Assembly: GCF_023015805.1 (NCBI RefSeq)
Contig: NZ_JALKBA010000002.1
Span: 407,515 to 471,514, forward strand
DNA: 64,000 bases
Direction: 5' to 3'
Source of the DNA: Cellulophaga sp. F20128
GTDB taxonomy: Bacteria > Bacteroidota > Bacteroidia > Flavobacteriales > Flavobacteriaceae
The notes under the pieces are model-generated. The model worked only from the letters and a program-made list of their open reading frames with translations. It was not told the origin of the DNA and did not search any database. Shown here piece by piece: positions 54,719-64,000 of the stretch (positions within the stretch are counted from its first letter, which is position 1; each line of letters begins with the position of its first letter). A program made the position numbers and the translations under genes.

Positions 54719-55981
54719 ATGGCTAGAGATAAAATCATAGATATCATTGCTTTTGGACTTGAAATTGGAAAATTAGGCTACAACATAGATCAGGGCAAAT
54801 CTTTTTTCCAATATAATCCTGATTTTTTAGCATCTGGCAAATACTCAAATCTTTTTCCCTTTATTTTCAAACGCACAAAACAAGCACAGGTATTCACCGA
54901 ATATCAACAAGATACCTTTCAAGGGGTACCACCAATGATTGCTGATTCTTTACCTGATACTTTTGGTAATATAATATTCCAAGAATGGTTGACAGTAAGA
55001 GGAATTCAAAAGGTAACACCTCTTGAGCAGCTAGCATATGTAGCAGACCGTGGTATGGGAGCATTGGAATATAAACCTATCAAAAAATTACCAAATACAA
55101 CTACAGTTAATATTGATGAGGTTATCACAATCTTAGAGAAGGTGTTAAAACTTAAAGAAGACACTATTGGAAAAGACCTTAGCGAATTATCATTGCTCAA
55201 CGTCTTCAAAATAGGAACCTCTGCAGGTGGCGCCAGGCCTAAAATCTTAATTTCAGAACATAAAGAAACGGGAGAAATCATTGCTGGAGATAGGGAAACT
55301 AGCGAAAATTATAATCACTATTTGGTGAAATTACACTTCGATGACAGTGATGGTTATAACAAAGAAAAAGTAGAATATGGGTATTACTTATTAGCACAAG
55401 AAGCAGGTATTGATATGATGCCTTCCAAGTTAATTGAAAATAAGCATTTCGCCACTTTACGATATGACAGACAACACGGAGAAAAACAACACGTTTTAAC
55501 CGTAACTGGTTTAACTGGTTGGGATTTTAAAAGCCAGCCAGAGAATTCTTCTTATGAAAATATCTTTAAAGTTGCCGTAGGTTTAGAAGTGCCACATAAA
55601 GATTTACAGCAACTATTTAAGCGAATGGTGTTCAATCTTGTTTTTAGAAATGTAGACGACCATCTAAAGAATCATAGTTTTATGTATAACAAAGAAAGTA
55701 ATAGTTGGAATTTAGCACCTGCCTATGATTTGACCTTTGCGCTTAACCCACTAATTACATTTAAAACAATATCTAGAGCTTTATCAATTAATGGTAAGCG
55801 TACTTCAGTAACAATGAAAGATGTCCTTACTATTGCTGAAGAATTTTCTATAAAGAATCCCAAGGGAATTATTGGAGATGTCCAAGCCTTAATTCCTCGA
55901 TGGTCAGCAATTGCTTCTGAATTAGAAATACCGAGGAATATAATTAAAGCAATTCAAAAAGAAATAAAGAAAATAGAATAA
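54719..55981 (+). CDS. HipA-family serine/threonine kinase toxin
   Basis: 420-aa protein with a HipA N-terminal domain (FFQYNPDFLASG, IADSLPDTFGN) and C-terminal kinase domain. The catalytic loop reads NVDDHLKNH with Asp313/Asp314 and Asn318, and the metal-binding APAYDLTF follows. The ATP-contact region GTSAGGARPK is at about 163-172. Length matches intact HipA toxins. Characterised HipA phosphorylates tRNA synthetases and causes dormancy. The gene looks intact and sits beside repeat and transposase remnants, fitting an acquired module. Confidence 0.9.
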   Translation: MARDKIIDIIAFGLEIGKLGYNIDQGKSFFQYNPDFLASGKYSNLFPFIFKRTKQAQVFTEYQQDTFQGVPPMIADSLPDTFGNIIFQEWLTVRGIQKVTPLEQLAYVADRGMGALEYKPIKKLPNTTTVNIDEVITILEKVLKLKEDTIGKDLSELSLLNVFKIGTSAGGARPKILISEHKETGEIIAGDRETSENYNHYLVKLHFDDSDGYNKEKVEYGYYLLAQEAGIDMMPSKLIENKHFATLRYDRQHGEKQHVLTVTGLTGWDFKSQPENSSYENIFKVAVGLEVPHKDLQQLFKRMVFNLVFRNVDDHLKNHSFMYNKESNSWNLAPAYDLTFALNPLITFKTISRALSINGKRTSVTMKDVLTIAEEFSIKNPKGIIGDVQALIPRWSAIASELEIPRNIIKAIQKEIKKIE

Positions 55982-56103
55982 TGGTCAATAGTGGATAGGG
56001 CGGGCAAAGTGAGCCACTTGCGGCGGATGAAAGTGAGTATAGCAATTCAATTGCTCAAAATCGATTGATTTGTGGTTAAATTTAGTACTTATTTTTAAGT
56101 TTT
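55982..56103. other. Short spacer between hipA and the transposase remnant
   Basis: About 120 bases with a GC-richer patch (55998-56035) unlike its AT-rich neighbours, possibly part of the decayed insertion element. No terminator was recognised. Confidence 0.35.
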
Positions 56104-56366
56104 TTAGATTAGTTTTTGAACATGAAATCTATCAGTCACGATTTCTGTTTTAGGAAAACATTTTTTAGCGATCAAGTTCATATTTCCGGCCATATCGACA
56201 GAAACTTCTTTGACCATATTCGTCTTTCAACAGGGATCCAATCAAGTACATTGTTGACGTTATCCGCTTTGGTTCCCTTGATAATGGCCACTATACAACC
56301 TTTCTTTCCGTTAGCTCCTCTATAGGTTAAGAACGTAGCAGGGTTATACCTGGTCCGTGCAATGAC
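56104..56366 (-). pseudogene. Transposase remnant (DDE type, ISAon1/ISL3-like)
   Basis: On the minus strand one frame reads RGANGKKGCIVAIIKGTKAD and on to VLDWIPVERR. After a frameshift near 56214-56226 a second frame continues with VKEVSVDMAGNMNLIAKKC and VTDRFHVQKL, then a stop. VDMAGNM and VTDRFHVQKL are hallmarks of this transposase group. Both ends are missing and there is no start codon, so this is an inactive fragment of an insertion sequence. Confidence 0.75.
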
Positions 56367-56789
56367 TTATTTATCAATAAGTTAATGAATTTTAAAATAT
56401 GCTGTAAACCGTTTTTGTTGACAATACTATGAATGAACTTAAAGTAAAATTCTTTACAAGCTGTAAAGCTATAAATATATGATTTTTTGGAACACAAGCA
56501 TAAATAATATCTTCAAATTATTAGGTATTTCACTATGCAGCGGCTTATGTAAAATAAATTTAATTTAGATTATCTGATTGAAAATTTTGGTAATTAGCTT
56601 TTAATTTATAATTGAGTCAACGATTTTCATTTATATTTTTTTGGTTGTAAGTTGGCTAGTTAATATGACATTTTTTTTTGCAAATTGAAAATATCCAAAT
56701 CACCTTAAAAAATAAATATTCCTAAATACTAATTTTAGTCAACATCTTTTTTATAGTTTTGTTTTTACACCAAATAACTTCCTAGCTTA
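56367..56789. other. Intergenic region upstream of the ECF sigma gene
   Basis: About 420 AT-rich bases without a gene. TAGTTTTG at 56754-56761 matches the -7 consensus and lies 28 bases before the sigma-factor start. No inverted repeats of the insertion sequence were found. Confidence 0.5.
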
Positions 56790-57347
56790 ATGAATCTTAT
56801 ACTTGAAGAAATAAGTAAAAAGAACGAAAAAATTTTTAAAATTTTTTTTGACAAACATTATGAAGAATTGGTTGTTTACGCCAATGGTTATCTTTTTGAT
56901 AAAGATTCAAGCAAAGATATAGTACAAGAAATCTTTATCTATTTATGGGAAAACGCGGATAATTTAAAAATTGAAAAATCCTTAAAAGGGTATCTACGTA
57001 TTATGGTTAGAAATAGGTGCTTAAATTACCTAAAGTCAATAAAAATAACAGATAATTTGGAATTTTTGGATTTTAACTTAGCTTTAATTTCAGAACATGT
57101 TTTCAATTCTAGTACAGAAGAAGATAAAACCTTAATTTATCATAAGGTTTTAAAAATTATTGATACCCTTCCCGAAAAGATGCAACAAATTGTAAGGTTA
57201 AAATTCATACATAAATATAAATATGCTGAAATTGCCAAGGAGTTAGGAATATCAATAAATACGGTTAAAACTCAGCTAAAAAGGGCTAAATTAAGAATTA
57301 CTGAAATGGTAACTTCTATTTTAATTTTACTTCAACTTCATCAATAA
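56790..57347 (+). CDS. ECF RNA polymerase sigma-70 factor (FecI-like, Bacteroidota type)
   Basis: 185-aa sigma factor with region 2 (about 22-88: DIVQEIFIYLWENAD, LKGYLRIMVRNRCLNYLK) and region 4 (about 120-170: LPEKMQQIVRLKF, YAEIAKELGISINTVKTQLKRAK). It directs RNA polymerase to the downstream SusC/SusD genes when released by its FecR anti-sigma. The order sigma, anti-sigma, STN-SusC, SusD is the standard trans-envelope signalling cassette for host or environmental glycans. Confidence 0.95.
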   Translation: MNLILEEISKKNEKIFKIFFDKHYEELVVYANGYLFDKDSSKDIVQEIFIYLWENADNLKIEKSLKGYLRIMVRNRCLNYLKSIKITDNLEFLDFNLALISEHVFNSSTEEDKTLIYHKVLKIIDTLPEKMQQIVRLKFIHKYKYAEIAKELGISINTVKTQLKRAKLRITEMVTSILILLQLHQ

Positions 57348-57472
57348 TTTTGGTAAATTTTTATTTATTTAATATTTAAGTTTGAAAAAGTTTAAATATT
57401 TTTTTATTTTCTTGTCACCCATTTAGTGAATTTTATTGTCGTTATAATAGAATGTAATTAAAACGAAATCAG

Positions 57473-58609
57473 GTGGAATTCAAGTTAATTGTAAAAAAAC
57501 TAAACAATACACTTACTACAGAGGAAGAAATCATTTTCAATAAATGGTTTGAGGAATCACAAATTCATAAGAATTATTTTAATTCTGTTAAAAATAATTA
57601 CCTAACAGATTTAGACAATATCAATGTAGAAGAAGGTTGGTTCTCGATTCGAAACAAATTATCCAAACATTCTCAGAAGAAAACTTACTGGAAGTATGCG
57701 GTAGCAGCATCTGTTGCATTATTAATTTCTATAAATTTTATATTTAATAAAAAGGAGGAAATTAAAATTGGCGCACCAATTATTGTTGAAAATGATACCA
57801 AAATTGAGATTGGTACAGATAAGGCGACTTTAACCTTAGGTGATGGATCCGTTGTATCCTTGGAAAAAGGTAGCGCTTATAACGGACATAATGTTACTAG
57901 CAATGGAGAAGAAATTGTCTATAACAAAAAAAAGTCAAACTCCAAAGATGAAATAGCCTATAATACCCTGACAGTTCCACGTGGAGGTCAGTTTTATTTA
58001 GTTTTATCTGATGGAACTAAAGTTTGGCTAAATTCGGAATCAAAATTAATTTATCCAGTAAATTTTGTTGATGGTATGTTACGAAAAGTAGAATTGGTTT
58101 ATGGAGAAGCCTATTTTGATGTATCTCCAAGTATTGAACACAAAGACACTAAGTTCCTCGTGTTTAATGATCATCAAGAAGTGGAAGTGTTAGGAACCGA
58201 ATTTAATATAAAAGCATATAACAATGAAGATAGTATTTATACAACATTAGTGGAGGGAAAAGTAAGTGTTAGTAATATGGAATCAAAACAGAAATTAATT
58301 CCAAATCAGCAAACTAAACTTAACTTAAAAAATAAAAGTATAGGCGTTCAAGAAGTTGATGTGTATAGCGAAATATCATGGAAAAAAGGACTTTTTAGTT
58401 TTAAAGGAAAAACCTTAAAGGAAATTATGGTTGTATTGACTCGTTGGTATGATTTTGAAGTGGAGTTTGCGAATGAGGAATTAGAGAATGTCAAATTCAA
58501 TGGGGTTCTAAGTAAGAAAGATAGTATTAAAGAAATTCTAAATGTTATTAAGAAAACAAAATTTATAAACGCCTATGAAATAAAAAACCAGAAAATTACA
58601 ATTCAATAA
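57473..58609 (+). CDS. FecR-family anti-sigma factor
   Basis: 378-aa inner-membrane protein. The N-terminal cytoplasmic part (1-73) would bind the sigma factor. One transmembrane helix lies at about 74-91 (KYAVAASVALLISINFIF). The periplasmic FecR domain (about 165-265) has TVPRGGQFYLVLSDGTKVWLN and LVYGEAYFDV, and a DUF4974-like C-terminus contacts the STN domain of SusC. The start is GTG at 57473, as no suitable ATG exists nearby. Confidence 0.93.
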   Translation: MEFKLIVKKLNNTLTTEEEIIFNKWFEESQIHKNYFNSVKNNYLTDLDNINVEEGWFSIRNKLSKHSQKKTYWKYAVAASVALLISINFIFNKKEEIKIGAPIIVENDTKIEIGTDKATLTLGDGSVVSLEKGSAYNGHNVTSNGEEIVYNKKKSNSKDEIAYNTLTVPRGGQFYLVLSDGTKVWLNSESKLIYPVNFVDGMLRKVELVYGEAYFDVSPSIEHKDTKFLVFNDHQEVEVLGTEFNIKAYNNEDSIYTTLVEGKVSVSNMESKQKLIPNQQTKLNLKNKSIGVQEVDVYSEISWKKGLFSFKGKTLKEIMVVLTRWYDFEVEFANEELENVKFNGVLSKKDSIKEILNVIKKTKFINAYEIKNQKITIQ

Positions 58610-58708
58610 AAAGAATAAGGGAACAAAGACATACCTGGACAGTAAAACGCTTCATCCCCTTTGCATTATTAATTAATTAAATGTTTAATCAACTAATACC
58701 ACAAATTT

Positions 58709-61700
58709 ATGGAAATTAAATTTATTAACAGTTTTTTCTTATATAAGAAAAAAATTCTACAATTTATTATGAGGATATTTATACTCTTGTTTTGTACAAC
58801 AGTTTTTAGTTTTACCTCAAGTGATGTTTTCTCTCAAAATGCTAAAATTGTAATAGAAGAAGATATTGAATTGACACTGGATCAAGTGTTCGATCTGCTA
58901 AGGGCGCAAACGGAGTACACCTTTATTTATCAAGAAGACCTCTTTAAAGGTGCTCCAAAGGTGCATCTTAAAAAAGGTGTTATTAAGGCTAATAAGCTAC
59001 TAACTAAAAGCCTTTCTGGACGGGACTATCAGTTTGATTTTACAAAAAACAATAAAATTGTTGTTATTAAATATCCTGAAAAAATTAATAGTACTCAACA
59101 ATTATTAATTTCAGGAAAAATAACGGACAATAACGGACAACCTTTGCCAGGAGCTAATATTCTTGAGAAAGGAACTACCAATGGTGTGCAATCGGATTTT
59201 GATGGAAAATTCTCTTTCAAGGTGTCTTCTGGAAATGCCACCTTAATTGTATCCTATTTAGGGTTTGCAACTAGAGAAGTTGAAGTCAATAATCAAACAA
59301 CCTTCCAGATTGAATTAATGGCTGATGCAAGTTCCCTTGACGAGGTTGTATTGGTTGCTTATGGTACACAAAAAATCACTAGTATTACTTCTGCGGTGTC
59401 CGCTGTGGATGTCGAAGAATTAGGGAATATTACCAATGCAAATATTGCATCTGCATTGCAAGGCCGTACTCCGGGATTGTATATAAAAGATGGGGGGTAT
59501 AATCAAGGATTATCTGTTCTGGTTAGAGGGGCAACGACAATAGGTAATAATTCCCCTTTATATATAGTGGATGGAGTGCCTCAAGATTTACTTAGTGTAG
59601 ATCCCAATGATATAGAAGCCATTTCTGTATTAAAGGATGGTGCAGCATCTGCAATCTATGGATCAAGAGCTGCGGCAGGTGTAATAATAGTTAAAACTAA
59701 AACTGGAAAAAATAAGAAGGCTAGCTTTAACTTTGAAAGCTTCGTTAGTTTTGGTGATTTAACAACGACTCAGAAATCTGCAAATTCAATTGAATCTGCC
59801 AAAATTATGAATGAGGCCTCTTTGAACTCAGGAGGGCAAGTTTTATTTACGCCAGAAGATTTTGAAAAATTTGAAGCAGGTACGGATCCAGCTTATCCAA
59901 ATACGAATTGGAAGGACGAGTTTCTTAAAACAGAAATTACAAATAGATATTTTTTAAGCGCCACTGGAGGTAATGAAAACTCATCTTATTACTTTTCTTT
60001 AGGTTACAGAAATTCTGACGGAATCGTAAAATCCGGAATCGATAGAAAACAGTATAATCTGAGAACAAATTTAAAGACAAAATTAAGGGATAATATCGAT
60101 TTAGATGTTAATTTAAGCTATAGTATTTCCAATAATACATCCCCAAATGTTAATAACGGTATTGATAATATCTACCAACATATGAACGGAACTGCTCCAT
60201 TTTTACCAGTCAGAAATGCTGATGGAGAGTTTGCCTTTTTTAATGAAGCAGGTGCCTATGGTAGAGGGTTTTGGAACGTTCTTTGGGAGCTTGAAGCTGG
60301 TACATCTAATGCAATAAACAAAACATTTACTGCTAATACTAATCTAACCTGGGAACTTATAGATGGTTTAAAAGTTATAGGTCGTTATTCCTTGATTTCA
60401 GGAACAGGAAGAAGTGTTTCTAGTATATATAAAAGATCTACAACAGGAGGACCATCTTGGTTCTCGGATATAAACAGTTTAGGGCAAACTTGGAGAGATA
60501 ATAATCAGTATAATGCTCAATCGTTTATAAGTTATGAAAAAACTTTTAAGGAACATAGTATAGGTGTTTTGGTTGGATGGGATGTCCAATTTAATAAGGA
60601 TTCGTTTATTAGTGCTGGAAGAAGAAATTTTCAGTTTGATAATTTATTAACTGAGTTCAGTGCACCTAATTCTGGAGATAATGATGATATCACCGGGTTA
60701 AGTAGTAATACAGGTGAAAATGCCTTGCAATCTGGAGTAGGAAGAATTAATTACAATTTTGATGAAAAATACTTTCTTGAATTAACAGGACGATACGATG
60801 GGTCATCCATTTTTGCCCCAGAAAATCGTTATGGTTTTTTCCCTTCTATTTCGGCAGGTTGGTTAATTAGTGAAGAAAATTTCTTTGATTTTAGTTCTAT
60901 GGAAAGCCTTAAATTCAGGGCATCTTATGGTACGACTGGAAATAATAGAGTTTCAGGAAGCTATTTTTCCAACATATCTTTTGGTAGTTACTATTTTGGA
61001 ATGGGGGATATTGTAGAATCTACAGCTTCTGAAGGAGGTGTCCCATTTAGAAATTTAAAGTGGGAAACAACCAGTACAATGAATTTTGGTTTAGATTTTT
61101 CATTTTCTAGAGGATTACTCTCAGGTTCGTTGGATTATTACAATAAAGATACGCAAGATATTTTGTTGCCGAGCCCAGTACCAGGTACTGTAGGGACTGG
61201 AAGAAGTGGTCCTGCCATTAACGCAGGTAATGTTCAAAATAAAGGATTAGAGTTAATCTTGAATCACAATAACGTATTGTCAAACGGTTTGAAATATGGG
61301 GTCTCGATAAATGGAACCTATAATACAAATGAGATTACTGAACTTACTGACGCTTTTTCAGAATTTGATACCAATTATAGAGTTGGGGATGCATTAGGAA
61401 CTATTTATGGGTATGTGTCAGATGGTATTTTATCATCTCAAGCAGAAGTAGATGCTTATAAAACCGAAATTACCTCAGGAATTAGCCCAAATACAACTAT
61501 GGGGGATATTAGGTACAAAGATCACAATAATGATGGGGCACTAAACTTTGAAGATAATGTGGCAATTGCAGAAACACTTCCTAAAATTACCTACGGAATT
61601 AATTTGAATGCTGATTGGAAGAATTTCGATATACAAATATTCTTTCAAGGAACGGGTAAAGCCAAAGATTATAGATCAAATGATTTATTTGGGAATTTTG

Positions 61701-62041
61701 GATGGATTCCAGAAGAAGCAAATGATGCCTGGAGTTCCTCGAATACTAATGGAACCTATCCTAGACTCTTACTTTTTGGACAACAAACTTATAACCAAAA
61801 TTTTTATACTAATTCAAGTTACTGGGCATTTAAATCTTCTTATTTAAGATTAAAAAATTTACAATTAGGTTACACACTTCCAATTAATGATAATAAATCT
61901 ATTCAAAAGGCTAGAATTTATTTTACCGGGACAAACTTGTTAACGGTATCTGATTTTAGACCTGGTTTTGATCCTGAGTCTAGTGGATTATCAATTCCAC
62001 CTTTAAAGACATTTTCAATGGGAATTAACATTAATTTTTAA
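58709..62041 (+). CDS. SusC-family TonB-dependent transporter with N-terminal STN signalling domain
   Basis: 1,110-aa outer-membrane transporter. After the signal peptide (ending near VFSQ), an STN domain lies at about 50-125 (ELTLDQVFDLLRAQTEYTFIY). A carboxypeptidase-D regulatory-like domain follows (about 133-215, SGKITDNNGQPLPGANI), then the TonB-box-like DEVVLVAYG, the plug (IEAISVLKDGAASAIYGSRAA) and a barrel ending MGININF. The STN domain passes substrate occupancy to the FecR protein encoded just upstream, releasing the sigma factor. SusD follows 11 bases later. Confidence 0.95.
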   Translation: MEIKFINSFFLYKKKILQFIMRIFILLFCTTVFSFTSSDVFSQNAKIVIEEDIELTLDQVFDLLRAQTEYTFIYQEDLFKGAPKVHLKKGVIKANKLLTKSLSGRDYQFDFTKNNKIVVIKYPEKINSTQQLLISGKITDNNGQPLPGANILEKGTTNGVQSDFDGKFSFKVSSGNATLIVSYLGFATREVEVNNQTTFQIELMADASSLDEVVLVAYGTQKITSITSAVSAVDVEELGNITNANIASALQGRTPGLYIKDGGYNQGLSVLVRGATTIGNNSPLYIVDGVPQDLLSVDPNDIEAISVLKDGAASAIYGSRAAAGVIIVKTKTGKNKKASFNFESFVSFGDLTTTQKSANSIESAKIMNEASLNSGGQVLFTPEDFEKFEAGTDPAYPNTNWKDEFLKTEITNRYFLSATGGNENSSYYFSLGYRNSDGIVKSGIDRKQYNLRTNLKTKLRDNIDLDVNLSYSISNNTSPNVNNGIDNIYQHMNGTAPFLPVRNADGEFAFFNEAGAYGRGFWNVLWELEAGTSNAINKTFTANTNLTWELIDGLKVIGRYSLISGTGRSVSSIYKRSTTGGPSWFSDINSLGQTWRDNNQYNAQSFISYEKTFKEHSIGVLVGWDVQFNKDSFISAGRRNFQFDNLLTEFSAPNSGDNDDITGLSSNTGENALQSGVGRINYNFDEKYFLELTGRYDGSSIFAPENRYGFFPSISAGWLISEENFFDFSSMESLKFRASYGTTGNNRVSGSYFSNISFGSYYFGMGDIVESTASEGGVPFRNLKWETTSTMNFGLDFSFSRGLLSGSLDYYNKDTQDILLPSPVPGTVGTGRSGPAINAGNVQNKGLELILNHNNVLSNGLKYGVSINGTYNTNEITELTDAFSEFDTNYRVGDALGTIYGYVSDGILSSQAEVDAYKTEITSGISPNTTMGDIRYKDHNNDGALNFEDNVAIAETLPKITYGINLNADWKNFDIQIFFQGTGKAKDYRSNDLFGNFGWIPEEANDAWSSSNTNGTYPRLLLFGQQTYNQNFYTNSSYWAFKSSYLRLKNLQLGYTLPINDNKSIQKARIYFTGTNLLTVSDFRPGFDPESSGLSIPPLKTFSMGININF

Positions 62042-62052
62042 AAAATAATCAT

Positions 62053-63588
62053 ATGAAAAATTATATAACACCAATATATATACTAATTTTTGTTTTTGGA
62101 ATATTTCAAAGTTGTTCCGAAGATGAAATTACAAAACTTCCGGTAACGGCCTTATCAGAAGATGCCTTCTGGACAAGTGAAGATGAAGTTAAACAAGCCG
62201 CTAATGCTCTTTATGGTTCTTTGTCTAATGTTGGGCAGATAGAATGGGATGCTTTAACGGAAATAATGTTTAGTCAAAGTGGCGCATCTGTAGAAATTTC
62301 TACTGGTGCGATTAACCCGGGTGCAAGTCTAGTTAATGGTTTGTGGACCGGTCAATACGGTACCATTAGGGATGCTAATTGGTTTTTAAATAATGTAAAA
62401 AAAGTTGGTTTGCCAGAAGCCACCTTGGCACAATATAAGGGACAAGTTCGTTTTTTCAGGGCATGGGCGCATTACAAGTTGATGTATCAGTTTGGAAACG
62501 TTCCTATCGTAACAAAATTATTAGGGGTTAATGAAGGGCAAGTAGAACCAAGTACGAGATCTGAAGTTCTTGATTTTGTGCTAGAAGAACTTGATGCAAC
62601 TATTTTAGAGTTATCTTCTTCAAATTATACTCCCGAGTATGGAAGGGTTACAAAATGGGCAGTTATGGCCTTAAAGTCAAGAATACTACTTTATGAAGGG
62701 ACATTGTCTTCAGATAATACAATGTTAACAGAAAGTGCAAATATAGCTAGTCAGATTATGTTAGGAGGCTTTAGTTTATATGGCAATTATACTGAATTGT
62801 TTAGACCAGAAGGAGAGGGGAATTCTGAAATTATTCTAGCAAGAGTAAATGCTGATCTTGAAGGAAGGTACCATTCTATAGGTCAATGGCTGGGACCAAT
62901 AAGTTTTCATGCCTCTTGGTCCACTTTTTCTCCTACTATGGCCTTGGTTAACAGGTACCCGGATATTAATGGAGAGGATATTTCAAACAGTCTCCTTTAT
63001 GATTCTAATGCTCCATTCGAAAATAGAGATCCTCGCTTAAACCAAACTATTTTTGACTGGAATGTAGATGTGGATTATGAGGGTTCGATGTTTGTTAACA
63101 ATGGTACCTGGCTTAATTTTAGAAAATGGATCAATCCCGCAGAAACTGCTACACAAAGAAGTCATAATGATTTTATAGTTTTTAGATTGGGTGAAGTATA
63201 CCTAAATTACGTAGAAGCTATGAATGAGGTAAATGGACCATCTCAGAATTTGTTAGATTTAATTAATGAATTAAGAACTAGAGGAGGGCAAGGAGCCGCA
63301 ACAGATGGATCTAATATTGTTGTCCCGCCAATTGCTCTAATTGGCTTAACTAAAGATAGCTTTCGTGATATTATCAGACGTGAAAGAATAATAGAATTGG
63401 CAGGTGAAGGTATTCTTTATTATGATTATCATAGATGGAAATTGTTGGAGACAACTATGAATCAACCTGCAATTGGGATAGTTCCTTTGGAAAATAGGTT
63501 ATTTACAGCTCCTAGGGATTACGTTTGGCCAATTCCTGATTTTGAATTGATTAATAATCCAAACTTAAAGCAAAATACAGATTATTAA
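62053..63588 (+). CDS. SusD/RagB-family lipoprotein
   Basis: 511-aa surface lipoprotein with a lipobox at Cys21 (FQSC). SusD features are the N-terminal EDAFWTSEDEVKQAANALYGSL, the core GQVRFFRAWAHYKLMYQFGNVPIV and the C-terminal IRRERIIELAGEGILYYDYHRWK. It partners the STN-SusC immediately upstream. Substrate unknown. A possible terminator follows at 63615-63665. Confidence 0.95.
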   Translation: MKNYITPIYILIFVFGIFQSCSEDEITKLPVTALSEDAFWTSEDEVKQAANALYGSLSNVGQIEWDALTEIMFSQSGASVEISTGAINPGASLVNGLWTGQYGTIRDANWFLNNVKKVGLPEATLAQYKGQVRFFRAWAHYKLMYQFGNVPIVTKLLGVNEGQVEPSTRSEVLDFVLEELDATILELSSSNYTPEYGRVTKWAVMALKSRILLYEGTLSSDNTMLTESANIASQIMLGGFSLYGNYTELFRPEGEGNSEIILARVNADLEGRYHSIGQWLGPISFHASWSTFSPTMALVNRYPDINGEDISNSLLYDSNAPFENRDPRLNQTIFDWNVDVDYEGSMFVNNGTWLNFRKWINPAETATQRSHNDFIVFRLGEVYLNYVEAMNEVNGPSQNLLDLINELRTRGGQGAATDGSNIVVPPIALIGLTKDSFRDIIRRERIIELAGEGILYYDYHRWKLLETTMNQPAIGIVPLENRLFTAPRDYVWPIPDFELINNPNLKQNTDY

Positions 63589-63614
63589 AGGATTTCGTTA
63601 AAATTTTGGGATAT

Positions 63615-63665
63615 CCCCGCTTCAAAGAGTTAGTTTAGTTTAGTTGATGGCGGGGTTTCTTTTTC
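63615..63665 (+). terminator. Possible terminator after susD
   Basis: CCCCGC (63615-63620) can pair with GCGGGG (63650-63655), followed by T-rich sequence. The 29-base loop is long, so efficiency is uncertain. Confidence 0.5.
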
Positions 63666-63731
63666 TAAAATTGATTGCAGTGAATTTCCTTTGAATCCAA
63701 AAGGAATCTTTACAAATACATAATACCATAA

Positions 63732-64000
63732 ATGAATCTAAATTTTATATACCCTAGATGGGGGAGCTCAGATATGCCCTGGCCTGATTTTTTAAAAAAG
63801 GTAAAAGAAGCTGGTTATGATGGGGTAGAAATAGATCTTCCACTAGAAAAATTCAGAAAGAAAGAAGTCTGTGCTATGCTGACAGATTTCGAATTGGAAT
63901 TTGTTGCCCAACATTGGGAAACCAAGGAGGTGGACTTTAAAAAGCATAAGGAGGTCTATAAAAAGCATTTGTATAATTTAGCAGAGGCCAAGCCTATTTT
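63732..64000 (+). CDS. Sugar phosphate isomerase/epimerase-like TIM-barrel protein, N-terminal part
   Basis: The frame starts with ATG at 63732 and runs off the window after 89 codons. It reads FIYPRWGSSDMPWPDFLKKV, then GYDGVEIDLP and LEFVAQHWET, a pattern of AP-endonuclease-2/xylose-isomerase-like TIM barrels, in which GYDGVE marks the second strand. Such enzymes isomerize or epimerize sugars, often after SusCD-linked hydrolases. Function cannot be refined from the fragment. No signal peptide, so cytoplasmic. Confidence 0.8.
   Translation, partial: MNLNFIYPRWGSSDMPWPDFLKKVKEAGYDGVEIDLPLEKFRKKEVCAMLTDFELEFVAQHWETKEVDFKKHKEVYKKHLYNLAEAKPI

Noticed and set aside
56116..56325. A 69-codon plus-strand open frame
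   Set aside because: It lies antisense to the transposase remnant, whose minus-strand motifs are clear. It is a shadow frame.

Overview
The window reads as chromosomal DNA of a Flavobacteriaceae-type Bacteroidota, probably marine or algae-associated. The grounds are low GC, SusC/SusD outer-membrane pairs, lipoproteins with short signal peptides, an ECF sigma/FecR-controlled SusC, a type IX secretion C-terminal domain, and TAnnTTTG-type -7 promoter elements. No intact tRNA, rRNA or CRISPR array was found.

Layout. (1) 1-30302, plus strand: a large polysaccharide-utilization locus. It starts with the tail of an AraC-type regulator, then SusC/SusD, two tandem ~1,100-aa FG-GAP/ASPIC-UnbV proteins, a GH36-like lipoprotein and a second unassigned TIM-barrel hydrolase. 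A fucose-type catabolic block follows (SDR, FucP, mutarotase, Tat-type metallophosphoesterase, FMN lactate dehydrogenase). The last block holds an NPCBM-bearing hydrolase, a GH29-like protein, a SASA esterase and a GH172/DUF2961 lipoprotein. A 20-bp palindrome occurs upstream of both susC and the NPCBM hydrolase gene and probably ties the two ends into one regulon. No sulfatase is present. (2) 30357-36566, minus strand: a TRAP transporter with uronate isomerase, mannonate dehydratase and an SDR mannonate oxidoreductase. Divergent from it are a second UxuA-family gene and a PhyH-type dioxygenase. (3) 39351-46589: a T9SS-sorted PKD protein, then hemN and a universal stress protein, two unlisted small membrane-protein genes, and a YtxH/holin/DUF6327 envelope-stress operon. 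(4) 46650-51898: a small hypothetical, GH20 and GH123 hexosaminidases, and a ThuA-like protein. (5) 52740-56366: another universal stress protein, a stretch with three tRNA/tmRNA-3'-end-like repeats each followed by a hairpin, a HipB/HipA module and a frameshifted transposase remnant; this looks like an island scar. (6) 56790-64000: ECF sigma, FecR anti-sigma, STN-domain SusC, SusD and the start of a sugar isomerase/epimerase-like gene.

How it fits together (inference): surface SusCD and FG-GAP proteins capture a fucose- and possibly galactose- or arabinofuranose-containing, apparently non-sulfated glycan. Lipoprotein glycosidases and an acetyl esterase trim it. FucP imports the deoxyhexose, which is oxidized toward lactate, and the TRAP/Uxa/Uxu block handles released glucuronate. 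Separately, hemN, a small membrane protein and the second Usp gene share an Fnr-like box at an identical distance from a -7 element, which suggests an oxygen-limitation regulon.
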